From assembly GCA_030148545.1 (NCBI GenBank), contig JASBTF010000002.1:113218-177217 (forward strand): DNA of 64,000 nt, in the 5' to 3' direction. How positions within the stretch are numbered: position 1 is the stretch's first letter; each line of letters starts with the position of its first letter. The position numbers and the translations under genes are program-made. Positions 33,632 through 42,499 of this stretch are shown piece by piece. The stretch is from Pseudomonadota bacterium (GTDB lineage: Bacteria; Pseudomonadota; Alphaproteobacteria; UBA2136; JASBTF01). The notes under the pieces are model-generated. The model was not told the origin of the DNA. It worked only from the letters and a program-made list of their open reading frames with translations, and did no database searches.

Positions 33632-34093
33632 CTATAGGTCGAAAGCGGTTTCGTGCACGGGGCCGATAGATTGCTCCCAAATACGCACGGTCACGGTGTG
33701 ATTAAACCATTCATTACCGTAGTTTAGCGGCGGAATAAGTACAGGTTTAATGCCTACATCAAACAGGGCAAAGCCAGCAGCAAGTACTTTAGAGTCGGTC
33801 ATACCGCCGCTTACCACAACTTCTTCAGGGTTACGGTTTTTAAGCCACATAACCAACGAGCGTGGCAGTGTGTAGCCATGGCGTTCAAACACTTGGGCGT
33901 TATCAATCAAGCAGCTGTCTTTTGCGGGGCCGCTTTCACCAATCATGGCATTTGTTGGAATTAAATCTTCACGGTGAATGAATAGCGTGGCCGCGGTTGG
34001 ATATTTGCGGCTGAACTTATTAATGTCTTGCACCAGCATGGGGCTGGGGTTGTAGTGTTCCTGCACATCAATCGCCAGGTGACATCTATTCAT
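33632..34093 (-). CDS. isochorismatase-like protein lacking the catalytic cysteine
   Basis: 153 residues with the fold pattern of cysteine hydrolases of the isochorismatase family: LAIDVQ with Asp9 near the start and VVVSGGMTDSKVLAAGFALFDVG late in the chain. In active amidases the T-D-x-C-V motif carries the nucleophile; here the position is Lys102 (TDSKV). It is also shorter than the usual 180-200 residues. It is probably a binding or regulatory protein, or an enzyme with a different mechanism. It overlaps the end of the upstream glycosyltransferase gene by 8 bp and is translated with it. Confidence 0.65.
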   Translation of the reverse strand: MNRCHLAIDVQEHYNPSPMLVQDINKFSRKYPTAATLFIHREDLIPTNAMIGESGPAKDSCLIDNAQVFERHGYTLPRSLVMWLKNRNPEEVVVSGGMTDSKVLAAGFALFDVGIKPVLIPPLNYGNEWFNHTVTVRIWEQSIGPVHETAFDL

Positions 34094-35213
34094 TTAAAAT
34101 CTCCTCATATACCGCCCATTCTGCTGCACAGGTTTGTGCGGTGGTAAACTGGGCTAAGGCGTGTGTGCGTGCTTTAGCGCCAATACTCGGCCAATTGTTA
34201 CGCTGTTGCAAAGCGTTGTCTAGTGTCTTGGTCATTTCCCCGCTGTCATTAGGCTTTACAAGCCATCCGGTGTGGCCATGTTGCACTGTCTCTAAGCTAC
34301 CGCCATGAGCGGTGGCAATTACGGGCTTTGCCATCATTTGCCCCTCCACGGCGACACGGCCAAAGGCTTCTGGGCGGTTAGAGGCGCTAATGACCACGTC
34401 ACAAGCTGCATAGAGCTGGCCAATAGGTGTGTTGCCCCCTAATAGCTTTACCCGATCCTGTAGCTTATGGGCTTCAATAAAAGTTTTGAGTTCTTCTACA
34501 TAACGCCCGTGGCCACTCCCTGCGAGCCATAGTGTCCACGGCTGGTCAATGAGTGGGAGTAGAGCGTGTAGAAAATCTAGCTGCCCTTTCCAGCGGGTGA
34601 GGCGGCCAGGCAGTAGCAAGATAGGTTCGTCACTATTGCTGTGGCGGGTGCGTAAAATATGTGTGTCGGTTGCGGGGTACGCTTCTGGGTTGAATTTTTC
34701 GCTATCGGCGCCACGTAGGGCGATTTTAAGGTTGTCGCGATCAAAGTTGGGATATGTGCTCAGAATATGATTAAAAACAAATTCAGAAATGGCCACAACG
34801 CGCCGCCCCTTGAGCATGATGCTGTTGTACCATTTTTTGAGTGCAGTACGCCCGCTATAGGTACCGTGGTATGTGGTAACCAATGGTACTTTGGTCCACA
34901 AACTTGCCCAGTAGCAGGACCAAGCTGGCCCGCGCGAACGTGCATGAATCAGCTGAATATCGTGTTGTTTTACATAGCGCGCTAGCTTGAGTGCATTAAT
35001 AAGGAGTGTAATAGGATCGCGCTTGTGGAGTGGTAGCGGTAGGTGGGTAACATAGTCGTGCAGCTCGGCTACTTTTTTACCACCGTTTGAGGCAATAAAC
35101 ATATGTGCACCACGTGCTGTGCCGTAGTTGGCCAGTTCTATGGTGCCTTGTTCTACCCCACCTTCTTGCAGGGCAGGCAGCACTTGTAGAATACGTATTT
35201 TTGCAGCTGACAT
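34086..35213 (-). CDS. GT4-family glycosyltransferase
   Basis: 375 residues from the ATG at 35213 (MSAAKIRILQVLPALQEGGVE). The in-frame start at 35267 would overlap the start of the divergent gene at 35290 more closely and adds an unlikely leader. GT-B fold: the N-terminal domain opens with ILQVLPALQEGGVEQGTIEL. The C-terminal donor domain has LLLPGRLTRWKGQLDFL, DVVISASNRPEAFGRVAVEG (E-x7-E type) and PVIATAHGGSLETV. It is likely to transfer a sugar from a nucleotide donor for surface polysaccharide or LPS; the specific sugar is unknown. Confidence 0.88.
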   Translation of the reverse strand: MSAAKIRILQVLPALQEGGVEQGTIELANYGTARGAHMFIASNGGKKVAELHDYVTHLPLPLHKRDPITLLINALKLARYVKQHDIQLIHARSRGPAWSCYWASLWTKVPLVTTYHGTYSGRTALKKWYNSIMLKGRRVVAISEFVFNHILSTYPNFDRDNLKIALRGADSEKFNPEAYPATDTHILRTRHSNSDEPILLLPGRLTRWKGQLDFLHALLPLIDQPWTLWLAGSGHGRYVEELKTFIEAHKLQDRVKLLGGNTPIGQLYAACDVVISASNRPEAFGRVAVEGQMMAKPVIATAHGGSLETVQHGHTGWLVKPNDSGEMTKTLDNALQQRNNWPSIGAKARTHALAQFTTAQTCAAEWAVYEEILNE

Positions 35214-35289
35214 GCCGCAGAGTGTAGCTGTGTCATCGGCAAACAACAACACCCTTGCAGTATCCAATATACTTAGGTATGTAAGACAT

Positions 35290-36108
35290 ATGGGTGTTCA
35301 ATTTTACCCGACCTCCGCAAACAAGGGAGCAGTTGTCTCCCCCTATTGGTATCATCGCACTGTGACGCGTTGGCGTGAGTTCGCGCACCGTTTAGGTTTG
35401 GTAGAAGTGCCGCCTCAGCTACTACAGCAGCCAGTTTTAACCACAGTGTTACCTGAACAGTTGGCGCAAGTAGGTGGTTTGGTATTGCCACAAAATATGG
35501 AGCTTGCTTTAGATCACCAATATCGCCAAGCGGCTGATGGCGCGGGCATGTTTGCTGTGTATCAGGCGTATTACCAGCAACCAAATGGTGACGTAGTGAG
35601 TGAGCCTGTGTTCTCTATGGTGTGGCGCTATAATAATTTTGAAGCCACGGCAGCGCTGGAACAAATTGCGCAAGTGGTGGACTTGGATACGCTCCAAACC
35701 AATAAAAAAGTTTTGGTGCAGCAAGGTAAAACAGTTAACCAGCACATGCACTGGGCCGCTCAGCCCCAGCAGGTAAGCAGCACAAATGTGCAGTATCAAG
35801 ATAGCTTGTGCCTGAGCGTACGTAGTTTAGGTAGCCAACCCAATACACTACGAGAGCAGTTTTATCAGTTTGATGATGGTGCGTATGCGCTAGAGTTGTT
35901 TGATAAACTCCCCAAAGGTGCGGTAGAGCCTGTTTTGGAAGAATATTTAAGCATGCCATATCTGCCACGCTTAGGGATAACCGCGCGGCTTATGCCATTG
36001 ACGCGCGCGCTGCAAAGTACGGGGCGCCCACAGCAAGATGAAGAGCAAAACACAGCAGCTGAAGCTAAAAAAGCGACTGTGGTTGAGCGTGTCGTGACCA
36101 TTAAGTAA
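35290..36108 (+). CDS. hypothetical protein, 272 residues
   Basis: Not recognised. The start is placed at 35290 (MGVQFYPTSANKGAVV), because upstream codons in frame run through the promoter region of the divergent glycosyltransferase gene. No signal peptide or membrane helix. The protein is Gln/Val/Leu-rich with aromatic positions (SPYWYHRTVTRWREFAHRLG) and a charged C-terminal tail (PQQDEEQNTAAEAKKATVVE), which looks disordered. Single gene with no operon partner. Confidence 0.65.
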   Translation: MGVQFYPTSANKGAVVSPYWYHRTVTRWREFAHRLGLVEVPPQLLQQPVLTTVLPEQLAQVGGLVLPQNMELALDHQYRQAADGAGMFAVYQAYYQQPNGDVVSEPVFSMVWRYNNFEATAALEQIAQVVDLDTLQTNKKVLVQQGKTVNQHMHWAAQPQQVSSTNVQYQDSLCLSVRSLGSQPNTLREQFYQFDDGAYALELFDKLPKGAVEPVLEEYLSMPYLPRLGITARLMPLTRALQSTGRPQQDEEQNTAAEAKKATVVERVVTIK

Positions 36109-36591
36109 CACTCCTAGGGTATTCACATAAATATTTTTTGTAATTTGGTTGAACCAGCAGGTTTGGTGCAGCTAGGATGCAGATATTACTTAATACCTTT
36201 TTACTAAAAACATAATCTGAACCAAAACCGTTTAAAAATTGGCCGTAACGGCTCCTATTCTTGTGTAACAAGAAAACCATTTAGTGGCTTGCGGTATGTA
36301 CATACCCCGAGACATGACCGTTTTATAGATTTAGGAATATTAAAAATAACAAAATATTCCACCTTCTTGCTCCTTAGCAGGAATTATTGTTTTTGTGTGC
36401 TTTGCGATTGCGCTATGGCACGGCGTGACCAACTGAGTCATGGCGCGACGCAGTTTACCGTGGTTGGTAAATTACAAAGTTCAAAAACAGGTCGTGGTCA
36501 CATTGCCGAAATTTTAAAGCAACCGCGTTAGGCGGCCTTTTGTCGTGCCGTAAAATTAAAATTTTACGTAAAGCCGGAAAAATTCGGCGTA
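36109..36591. other. 483-bp intergenic stretch without a convincing gene
   Basis: AT-rich up to about 36400. It contains CGTAAAAT-TAAA-ATTTTACG (36549-36568), GCCG/CGGC (36573-36588) and the direct repeat GCGGCCTTTTG at 36532 and 36596. A frame ending at 36531 could encode up to 80 residues, or 38 from the ATG at 36415, but has no ribosome site or recognisable motif. I would not call it a gene without further evidence. Confidence 0.4.
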
Positions 36592-37599
36592 TTATGCGGC
36601 CTTTTGAAAGCTTTCTAAGGTGCCATTTACTGTATCACTAGGCAGGCGTGCGCCAATTTGCATAATCGCCTTAGCGGCAACCGCGTGGCCTAGCTTGAGT
36701 GCAGCATCTAAATTTTCACTATTTTGTAAGTAGAGGTGAAGAAACCCTGCGGCAAAAGCATCGCCGGCGCCGGTGGTATCTACAACATTGTCCAATTTAG
36801 TTGTGCCGGCAAAGGCAACTTCTTGCCCTTGGTGATAGACACTAGCGCCATCGGCATCACGGGTAATAACTTGTAGTGTATTGTCTAGGGCACGTAGCAG
36901 GCTGTCGCCATGGTCGGTGGCGTGTGTTGTAGCAGCTTCAATCAGGGCATTGCGTTCATCAATATTGGCAAACACCATATCTACCCCGCTTTCCAACACT
37001 TGACTCAAAGCTTCCCAAGCAAACTGAATCACAGCGGTATTGGCCAGTGTAAGCGCTACTTTAGTGCCGTTTTGGCGGGCAAGGTCTAGAGCTGCTTGCA
37101 CGGCGCCAATTTGGTCAAACAACATGTAGCCTTCAATAAGCAGCCAGTCAGCTTGCGTTACCCAGCTGCTGTTTGTGGTTACTGTATTGGCATTTAGCAG
37201 GCCAGTTGCACCAACTGAGGCAAAGGTACGTTGGCCATCGGGCGTAATGAGGCATAGTAGCTCAGAGCTTGTTACATCATTTTGTGGGTCTGGCATGGTA
37301 ATGCTTTGTGCAGTGGCATCGGTATGGAAAAACATGCCTGGTTCATCGGTACCTACGCAGCAAAGCAAGTTCATATTAGTGGTACCAAGTTTAGAAAGCG
37401 TGTCGAGCGTATTGGCTACAGAGCCGCCAGAAGCATATTGGCCCGGGCCATGTGTTGCTTTGAGTTGAGCCATTTCTTCAGCAGGGCGAGCGTAGTCTCC
37501 AGCGCCTTTTTCAATATTTAGTTCAGCGGGTAATGTATCGGGAACATTCATTAGGCAGTCAGTAAAGGCATTGCCCAGGCCAGTAATTGTGTAGCTCAT
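36592..37599 (-). CDS. PfkB-family carbohydrate/adenosine kinase
   Basis: 335 residues. PfkB kinases phosphorylate sugars or nucleosides with ATP. Signature 1 region: GPGQYASGGSVANTLDTLSKLG, with the GG substrate loop. Signature 2: DTTGAGDAFAAGFL, with the catalytic Asp. Its length and the N-terminal ITGLGNAFTDCL fit the adenosine-kinase-like branch common in alphaproteobacteria, but adenosine specificity is inference. The start ATG at 37599 faces the divergent rsmE 53 bp away. Confidence 0.88.
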   Translation of the reverse strand: MSYTITGLGNAFTDCLMNVPDTLPAELNIEKGAGDYARPAEEMAQLKATHGPGQYASGGSVANTLDTLSKLGTTNMNLLCCVGTDEPGMFFHTDATAQSITMPDPQNDVTSSELLCLITPDGQRTFASVGATGLLNANTVTTNSSWVTQADWLLIEGYMLFDQIGAVQAALDLARQNGTKVALTLANTAVIQFAWEALSQVLESGVDMVFANIDERNALIEAATTHATDHGDSLLRALDNTLQVITRDADGASVYHQGQEVAFAGTTKLDNVVDTTGAGDAFAAGFLHLYLQNSENLDAALKLGHAVAAKAIMQIGARLPSDTVNGTLESFQKAA

Positions 37600-37652
37600 G
37601 TCATGCAGAATGCCGCTTGTCGGCGCGTATGTCTAGTGGCATTGTATGAGTT

Positions 37653-38342
37653 ATGCGTAGCAAACTTCGTCAATTTTATGTGGATCAACCTTTACAGCCA
37701 AACACAACGGTGGCGTTGCCACGTGCGTTAAGCCAGCGCTTGAGCAAGGTCTTGCGCCTTAAGCAGGGGGATATGATTGGTCTATTTAATGGGCAAGATG
37801 GCCTGTGGCGTGCCACATTGACCGATGCAAAAGCAAGTGAGGTAACATTAGACAAACAGCTGATTTATCAGCCAGAAGCGGGTGGTGCTACGCTGTTAAT
37901 TGGCCTCCCCAAAAAAGAGGCCATGCACCTTGTGTTACGCCAAGCAACAGAGCTGGGGATTGCACGTGTGGTACCGCTCATTTTAGAATTTAGCGTGCCA
38001 ACGCGGTTTAATTTAGAGCGTGCGCAAGCCATTGTGGTGGAGGCGTCGGAGCAGTGTGAGCGCTTAACATTGCCAGAAATTACCCCGCCAGAAACACTCA
38101 CCGAGGCGGTTACAGCTTACGACACAATTTATTGGGCGCGAGAAGATGCGCCAAGCAATGCCAGCTTACCCAATAAGCCAAACAAAAATGCGGCGTTACT
38201 CATTGGGCCAGAAGGTGGTTTTAGCCCGGCTGAAAAGTCATTACTGAGCGGCCAAAAGCATGTGCATGCCTTTACGCTTGGGGAGAATATCTTACGGACT
38301 GATACGGCAGTAGTGGCAGCTTTAGCTAAAGTTGTTTGCTAA
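37653..38342 (+). CDS. rsmE: 16S rRNA (uracil1498-N3)-methyltransferase
   Basis: 229 residues, typical for RsmE. SPOUT-class SAM methyltransferase that modifies U1498 in the 30S decoding region. The N-terminal PUA-like part includes RALSQRLSKVLRLKQGD. The C-terminal SPOUT knot shows ATELGIARVVPLI, LLIGPEGGFSPAEKSLL and LGENILRTDTAVVAALA, which are diagnostic. After the stop a CCACA/TGTGG hairpin (38345-38357) leads to a T-rich tail. Confidence 0.95.
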   Translation: MRSKLRQFYVDQPLQPNTTVALPRALSQRLSKVLRLKQGDMIGLFNGQDGLWRATLTDAKASEVTLDKQLIYQPEAGGATLLIGLPKKEAMHLVLRQATELGIARVVPLILEFSVPTRFNLERAQAIVVEASEQCERLTLPEITPPETLTEAVTAYDTIYWAREDAPSNASLPNKPNKNAALLIGPEGGFSPAEKSLLSGQKHVHAFTLGENILRTDTAVVAALAKVVC

Positions 38343-38371
38343 AACCACATTTTGTGGGCGACCTTTTTATT

Positions 38372-39181
38372 TTATTCGGCAGCTGCCCACAGCGCGGTGA
38401 TTTCGCTGGTTGGCATTGGGTTTAGGCCATTAGCACGGCGTTGTGCAGCCACCCAGTCAATAAAGTCAGCTTGGGATTTCACCTCAACCTCGTAGAACAT
38501 TTCACCGTGAGCAGAGCCACACAATTCAGCACATTGGCCAATGTAAACACCCGGTGTGTCGGGGGTGAACCATTGGTAGTTAATACGGCCTGGCATGGCG
38601 TCAATCTTTACGCCCATTTCTGGTGTGTAGTAGGCGTGGATTACATCGCGTGAGGTAACGTGCACTTTGGTCGGTACGCCCACAGGCACCACCATACGCG
38701 GTACATAACGGTCTTGCCCTGGGATGCTGAGTGTTTGGTGAGGTTCGGTTGGTAGTGGGGCATCAAAGCCGTAGTCGGGGTAGCTAAAGTCCCAACCAAA
38801 TTGGTAGCCAATTACTTCTACAGTTACACCGCCATCTGGCATGGTGCGAATGTATTTCATGCCCACAAAGCTCTGCCATGCAAGTGCAATACAAATAATG
38901 GCAGGGATAACAGTCCAAATAACTTCTAGTGTATTGTTATGGCTGAAGGTTGCTGGTTTTTTGTTGCGGCTGGCACGGAATTTCCAGATACAAACCCCAA
39001 TCAGCACGGTTACTAGCAGCATAATCACGCTAACAATGATGAAGATGAAGCTATACAGGTCGTCAATTTTTTGGCCAATGTTGGCAACTTGCTCAGGGAA
39101 GCCCAGTGGGTGAATGGTACCTGCCAAGGCTGGTAGGCTGGCAAACAGGGCAATGGCAAATACGGCAAGAATCTTTTTCAT
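38372..39181 (-). CDS. ctaC: cytochrome c oxidase subunit II
   Basis: 269 residues from the ATG at 39181 (MKKILAVFAIALFASLPALAG, signal peptide); ATG at 39196 is an alternative. Subunit II takes electrons from cytochrome c through the CuA centre on the periplasmic side. Two membrane helices lie at about 38-62 and 80-100. The cupredoxin domain has VIGYQFGWDFSYP and the CuA ligand motif CAELCGSAHGEM with its upstream His. No C-terminal heme c motif (CxxCH). The gene is monocistronic here, while subunits I and III are 20 kb away. Confidence 0.94.
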   Translation of the reverse strand: MKKILAVFAIALFASLPALAGTIHPLGFPEQVANIGQKIDDLYSFIFIIVSVIMLLVTVLIGVCIWKFRASRNKKPATFSHNNTLEVIWTVIPAIICIALAWQSFVGMKYIRTMPDGGVTVEVIGYQFGWDFSYPDYGFDAPLPTEPHQTLSIPGQDRYVPRMVVPVGVPTKVHVTSRDVIHAYYTPEMGVKIDAMPGRINYQWFTPDTPGVYIGQCAELCGSAHGEMFYEVEVKSQADFIDWVAAQRRANGLNPMPTSEITALWAAAE

Positions 39182-39257
39182 AGCTACTCTTTTCATTATT
39201 GGGCGCATCTTACCCAAAGCTGCCGCAGCGGGCAACCATTGGCTACATAATGTAGGG

Positions 39258-39902
39258 TTAGAATTTTAAGAAAAGTTTCCCTAACAGCACACCAAGTAGG
39301 CCACTGAGGAATACTGGTAGTGTGTGCCACACTAGGACGTGTAGTGGGTCGTCCACTGGGCAGGTGAGGCGGCAGGCAATGGCAGAGAGTGATGTAATAG
39401 CAACCACAGCTAACAGACCGGTTAGCCCAGGGTGCAGTGGTGCAGCACGTTTAAGCATCACAAAAATAAGTAAGCCAGGTAGTAGGCCGTAGGCGAGCAA
39501 TTTCCAAGCTTCAAAGTGGTGTGTAAATTCATGCAGGATCTTGGTGGGTAGCATATCGGGCAGGTAGAAGCTAAAAATAGCCATTAAGCCTAACCAGATG
39601 AGAAAAGGTGCAACAGCGAGTGCGACAAGCCAGCGTCGTGGTCGGCTATCGGGCACGCTGAGGTAAAACACAGCAAGTGCTGCCGTAGCCCCTGCCAGTA
39701 AGGTAAATAAAATCTCTGCTAAGAATGGAATGGTGACCATGCGGGCCATCCAGTCGCCACGCCAACCTTCTACCAAGCTAGAAACAACTAAAAACGTAAC
39801 GGCAATAGCAATCCACCGTGCCGCACGGCAAGCAGGCCCCGCCAGTTTAGGGCTTGGCTGGAGGTCGCTGGTTAAGGCATCAATAGTTTTTTTCGTAGTC
39901 AT
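39258..39902 (-). CDS. nrsF: NrsF-type anti-sigma factor
   Basis: 214 residues from the ATG at 39902 (MTTKKTIDALTSDLQPSPKL). NrsF (formerly DUF1109) proteins hold a partner ECF sigma factor at the inner membrane until a redox or metal stress signal releases it. Six membrane helices can be read, with an N-terminal cytoplasmic helix that would bind sigma. Late cysteines (ACRLTCPVDDPLHVLVWH) match the conserved redox-sensing pair of the family. It follows the ECF gene by 10 bp. Confidence 0.88.
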   Translation of the reverse strand: MTTKKTIDALTSDLQPSPKLAGPACRAARWIAIAVTFLVVSSLVEGWRGDWMARMVTIPFLAEILFTLLAGATAALAVFYLSVPDSRPRRWLVALAVAPFLIWLGLMAIFSFYLPDMLPTKILHEFTHHFEAWKLLAYGLLPGLLIFVMLKRAAPLHPGLTGLLAVVAITSLSAIACRLTCPVDDPLHVLVWHTLPVFLSGLLGVLLGKLFLKF

Positions 39903-39912
39903 GGTATTTGCT

Positions 39913-40461
39913 CTATAATTTGCCAAATTGCTTTTGCAGTGTTTTTAGGGCGCGGTGAGCCGTAACTTTTACCGCACTGGCCGACATACCTAAGCTTTCT
40001 GCTGTTTCTTGTACCGAGTGTCCTTCAATTTTCATTAGTTTCAACACATGTTGCTGTTTGTCGGGCAGCTGATTAAGCGCATAGGCTAAATCATGCTTAA
40101 TTGTAGCGCCCCACTCTGGTGAATTCGCACCATCGGTCAAAAAGGTTTCAAATTCTGTGAGATCTGCCTCTTTTGCTGTGCTGCGCTGGTGTTTACGCAG
40201 GTGGTCAATAAGCTTATAGCGCGCAATAGCAAACAGCCATGCGCTAAAAGGTTGGCTGGAGCGGTAGGTGGCGCGGGCATTGTGCAGACCAATTAAAACT
40301 TCTTGTGTCACATCTTCCACCTGGTTTTGGTCGTACAGGCGGCGGCCAATAAAGGCTTTAATAATAGGTGTAATCTCGGTGAGTAGTGTGCGGTATGCCT
40401 TATTATCGCCCGCTTGGGCGGCAACCATCAACTCTGGCCAGTGGGCATATTTATCACTCAC
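39913..40461 (-). CDS. ECF-type sigma factor
   Basis: 182 residues. Region 2 (about 28-90) includes QVEDVTQEVLIGLHNARATY and FSAWLFAIARYKLIDHLRKH. Region 4 (about 125-178) includes LPDKQQHVLKLMKIEGHSVQ and AESLGMSASAVKVTAHRALK. With the NrsF gene next to it, the pair resembles SigF/NrsF of Caulobacter-like bacteria, which controls genes for oxidative or heavy-metal stress. Which genes it activates here cannot be seen. Confidence 0.93.
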   Translation of the reverse strand: MSDKYAHWPELMVAAQAGDNKAYRTLLTEITPIIKAFIGRRLYDQNQVEDVTQEVLIGLHNARATYRSSQPFSAWLFAIARYKLIDHLRKHQRSTAKEADLTEFETFLTDGANSPEWGATIKHDLAYALNQLPDKQQHVLKLMKIEGHSVQETAESLGMSASAVKVTAHRALKTLQKQFGKL

Positions 40462-40498
40462 GGCGCCTACTGTGCCGTATTTTTACTGAAAAAGCCAG

Positions 40499-41815
40499 TT
40501 ATGCAGCTTTTACCTTTTTACCTGTTACATCGGCAATAAACTGACCAAAGCCTTTGGCAGCACCGGCAATATTTGGCATATGCTTGTTTACAAAAGCATC
40601 GGGCTTGCTTTTTGGTTCAGCTTCGCGGGCGGTGAGCACAGCGGCGCCATCGTAGTCGCAAGGGGCTAGGCGTAGGGTAAGTACTTCTGGCGAGGCACCA
40701 AAGCAGAACCCAGGCAGCGCCATAATATTGTAGTGCTGAGCCAAGTAGCGAGAAAGGTCGCTAGAGCCTTTAATACCTTTTGCAGCGAGCTGCTCGCGGT
40801 AGTTCTCAAAATTTGGATATAGGTAAAAAGCGCCTTGTGCCGTGGGGCAGGTTACCCCCAGTTTTTCTAGCTGTTGTGCAAGGTAACCCGTAGCCAGTTG
40901 GTGTACGGCAGCACATTGCTGTGTATAGGCTTCTAGCTCGCTAATATCTTCATACGCTTGGATAGCAGCATATTGAATAGGGGAAGAAGCGGCGGACCAG
41001 CTCTCGCTCGCATAGTTATTCATGGCCATAAACAGGCCGCTTATGTCCTTAGGAATAAGGCTCATGCCCAGGCGCCAACCACCTAAAGATAAATGCTTGG
41101 AGAGGCCACCGGTAATAACTGTGCGTTCTGGCGCATAGCGGGCAATGCTCACATGGTTTTGGTCGTATTGGGTTTGGGCGTAAATCTCATCGGAAATGAT
41201 CAGAATATCTTCTTCACGACATACGTTGGCAATGGCTTTCATGTCATCGGCCGGGAGTACTAAACCTGTTGGGTTGTTTGGTGTATTGAGCAGTAGTTTA
41301 GTAGGGTTTTGGTTGGCACGCCGAGCCACAGAGATTGTGCGCTTGAGCTCATCAGCGTCAATGCGGAAGCCGGTTTCATCCAAGGTGGTTGGAATCCAGC
41401 TCACGTTTTGCTGTAGCATACGCGCCTGTGGTGCATAGCTTACCCAGCTTGGGTTTGGTAGTAAAATATCGCCTTCCACACTTGCTTGTATAGCCAGCAG
41501 CAGGAGCTTGCTACCTGGTGCAATCATACATTCGTAACGGTCGGGGTCTAGGTTAAATTTTGTGGTGTGGTAGTGGCGGGCTTTGTTACGCAGGTTGGGT
41601 AAGCCGGAGGTGTTGATATAGCCAGTTTGGTGCGCGTTATCGCACAACGCTTTTTCTAAAATAGGGTGCGCTGGAAAAGGTGATTCACCAAAACCAAGGT
41701 GGAATACTTCTTCCCCGGCGCGGCGCTTTTCGTGCGCGAGTTGGTTAATGCCCAGGGTTGGGGATACGCTAAATTCACTATCTTGCGGGAGGATGTGGCT
41801 GGCAATTTTTATCAT
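40499..41815 (-). CDS. PLP-dependent aminotransferase class I/II
   Basis: 438 residues, fold type I. PLP-binding lysine in GGLSKHLSLGGWRLG; other marks are LLNTPNNPTGLV (aspartate aminotransferase motif), IISDEIYAQTQYD with the PLP-contact Asp/Tyr, and LRLAPCDYDG near the end with the carboxylate-binding Arg. The protein carries an extra C-terminal tail of about 30 residues. The amino-acid substrate is not evident. Stands alone, 37 bp from the sigma factor gene on the same strand. Confidence 0.87.
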   Translation of the reverse strand: MIKIASHILPQDSEFSVSPTLGINQLAHEKRRAGEEVFHLGFGESPFPAHPILEKALCDNAHQTGYINTSGLPNLRNKARHYHTTKFNLDPDRYECMIAPGSKLLLLAIQASVEGDILLPNPSWVSYAPQARMLQQNVSWIPTTLDETGFRIDADELKRTISVARRANQNPTKLLLNTPNNPTGLVLPADDMKAIANVCREEDILIISDEIYAQTQYDQNHVSIARYAPERTVITGGLSKHLSLGGWRLGMSLIPKDISGLFMAMNNYASESWSAASSPIQYAAIQAYEDISELEAYTQQCAAVHQLATGYLAQQLEKLGVTCPTAQGAFYLYPNFENYREQLAAKGIKGSSDLSRYLAQHYNIMALPGFCFGASPEVLTLRLAPCDYDGAAVLTAREAEPKSKPDAFVNKHMPNIAGAAKGFGQFIADVTGKKVKAA

Positions 41816-41896
41816 GCTTAAAGCGTAAAAGTTCTGTAACTTTACGCCAAGTGGAAACGAACTCTAAAAGTGCAAATAAATAACTGATGTGACCAA

Positions 41897-42376
41897 ATGA
41901 AAACACTAACAGCACTATTAACCTTAAGCGCAGCAGTAGTAGGTGTGGCGCAGGAGAGCAGTATGAACGCTAAAAAATTAACCTCAATACAGGAATATGT
42001 AACCAAGCACGGAGGCACTGAGCCGGCGTTTAACAATAAGTACTGGAACAATAAAGAGCCTGGCATTTATGTGGATGTGGTAAGCGGTGAGCCGCTGTTT
42101 AGCTCTACCGATAAGTTTGATTCGGGTAGTGGGTGGCCAAGTTTTACGCGCCCAATTAACGAGAGCATGGTAACCGAGCACCGTGATACCAGCCATGGGA
42201 TGATTCGTACCGAGGTAAAATCCACCAGTGGTAGCCACTTGGGGCACGTGTTCCCCGATGGCCCAGCCGACCGTGGTGGGGAACGCTATTGCATTAACTC
42301 TGCCGCGTTAAAGTTTATTCATAAAAACGACCTGGTGAAGGAAGGCTACGGCCAGTACCTGAGCTTGTTTGAATAA
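41897..42376 (+). CDS. msrB: peptide-methionine (R)-S-oxide reductase
   Basis: 159 residues. MsrB repairs methionine-R-sulfoxide. Catalytic Cys in [14 protein letters not shown]; also [19 protein letters not shown] and DRGGERY. The two CxxC pairs that bind zinc in many MsrBs are absent. The long start at 41897 gives a signal-like N-terminus ([20 protein letters not shown]) for periplasmic location. The internal ATG at 41963 is preceded by a good GGAG ribosome site and would give a cytoplasmic form of 137 residues. Both may be used. Confidence 0.93.
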   Translation: MKTLTALLTLSAAVVGVAQESSMNAKKLTSIQEYVTKHGGTEPAFNNKYWNNKEPGIYVDVVSGEPLFSSTDKFDSGSGWPSFTRPINESMVTEHRDTSHGMIRTEVKSTSGSHLGHVFPDGPADRGGERYCINSAALKFIHKNDLVKEGYGQYLSLFE

Positions 42377-42391
42377 AGTTTTGGTAGGCGG

Positions 42392-42493
42392 TTGACTTTG
42401 AGTATACATCTTACTATATAGGAGATGAGAATAAGCCCCAATATCCATCGGGGCTATAAATGACGATGGAGAAACATTTTTGGCAAAAGGAGA
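42392..42493 (+). promoter_or_regulatory. promoter, leader hairpin and strong RBS of the 42500 gene
   Basis: TTGACT (42392-42397), 17-bp spacer, TATATA (42415-42420). The transcript would start near 42427 and immediately hold the hairpin AGCCCC...GGGGCT (42434-42455), then AAAGGAGA as ribosome site seven bases before the ATG at 42500. The stem near the 5' end may stabilise the message. The -10 context CTATATAGGA recurs upstream of the gene at 63222. Confidence 0.6.
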
Positions 42494-42499
42494 TTTGCC

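Noticed and set aside
36415-36531. 38-codon plus-strand frame MARRDQLSHGATQF...
   Set aside because: No ribosome site, no recognisable family, and it lies in a stretch with direct and inverted repeats.
42425-42463. 12-codon leader peptide before the GC-richer gene
   Set aside because: The ATG would be upstream of the predicted transcription start and the GGAG sequence is too close to it.
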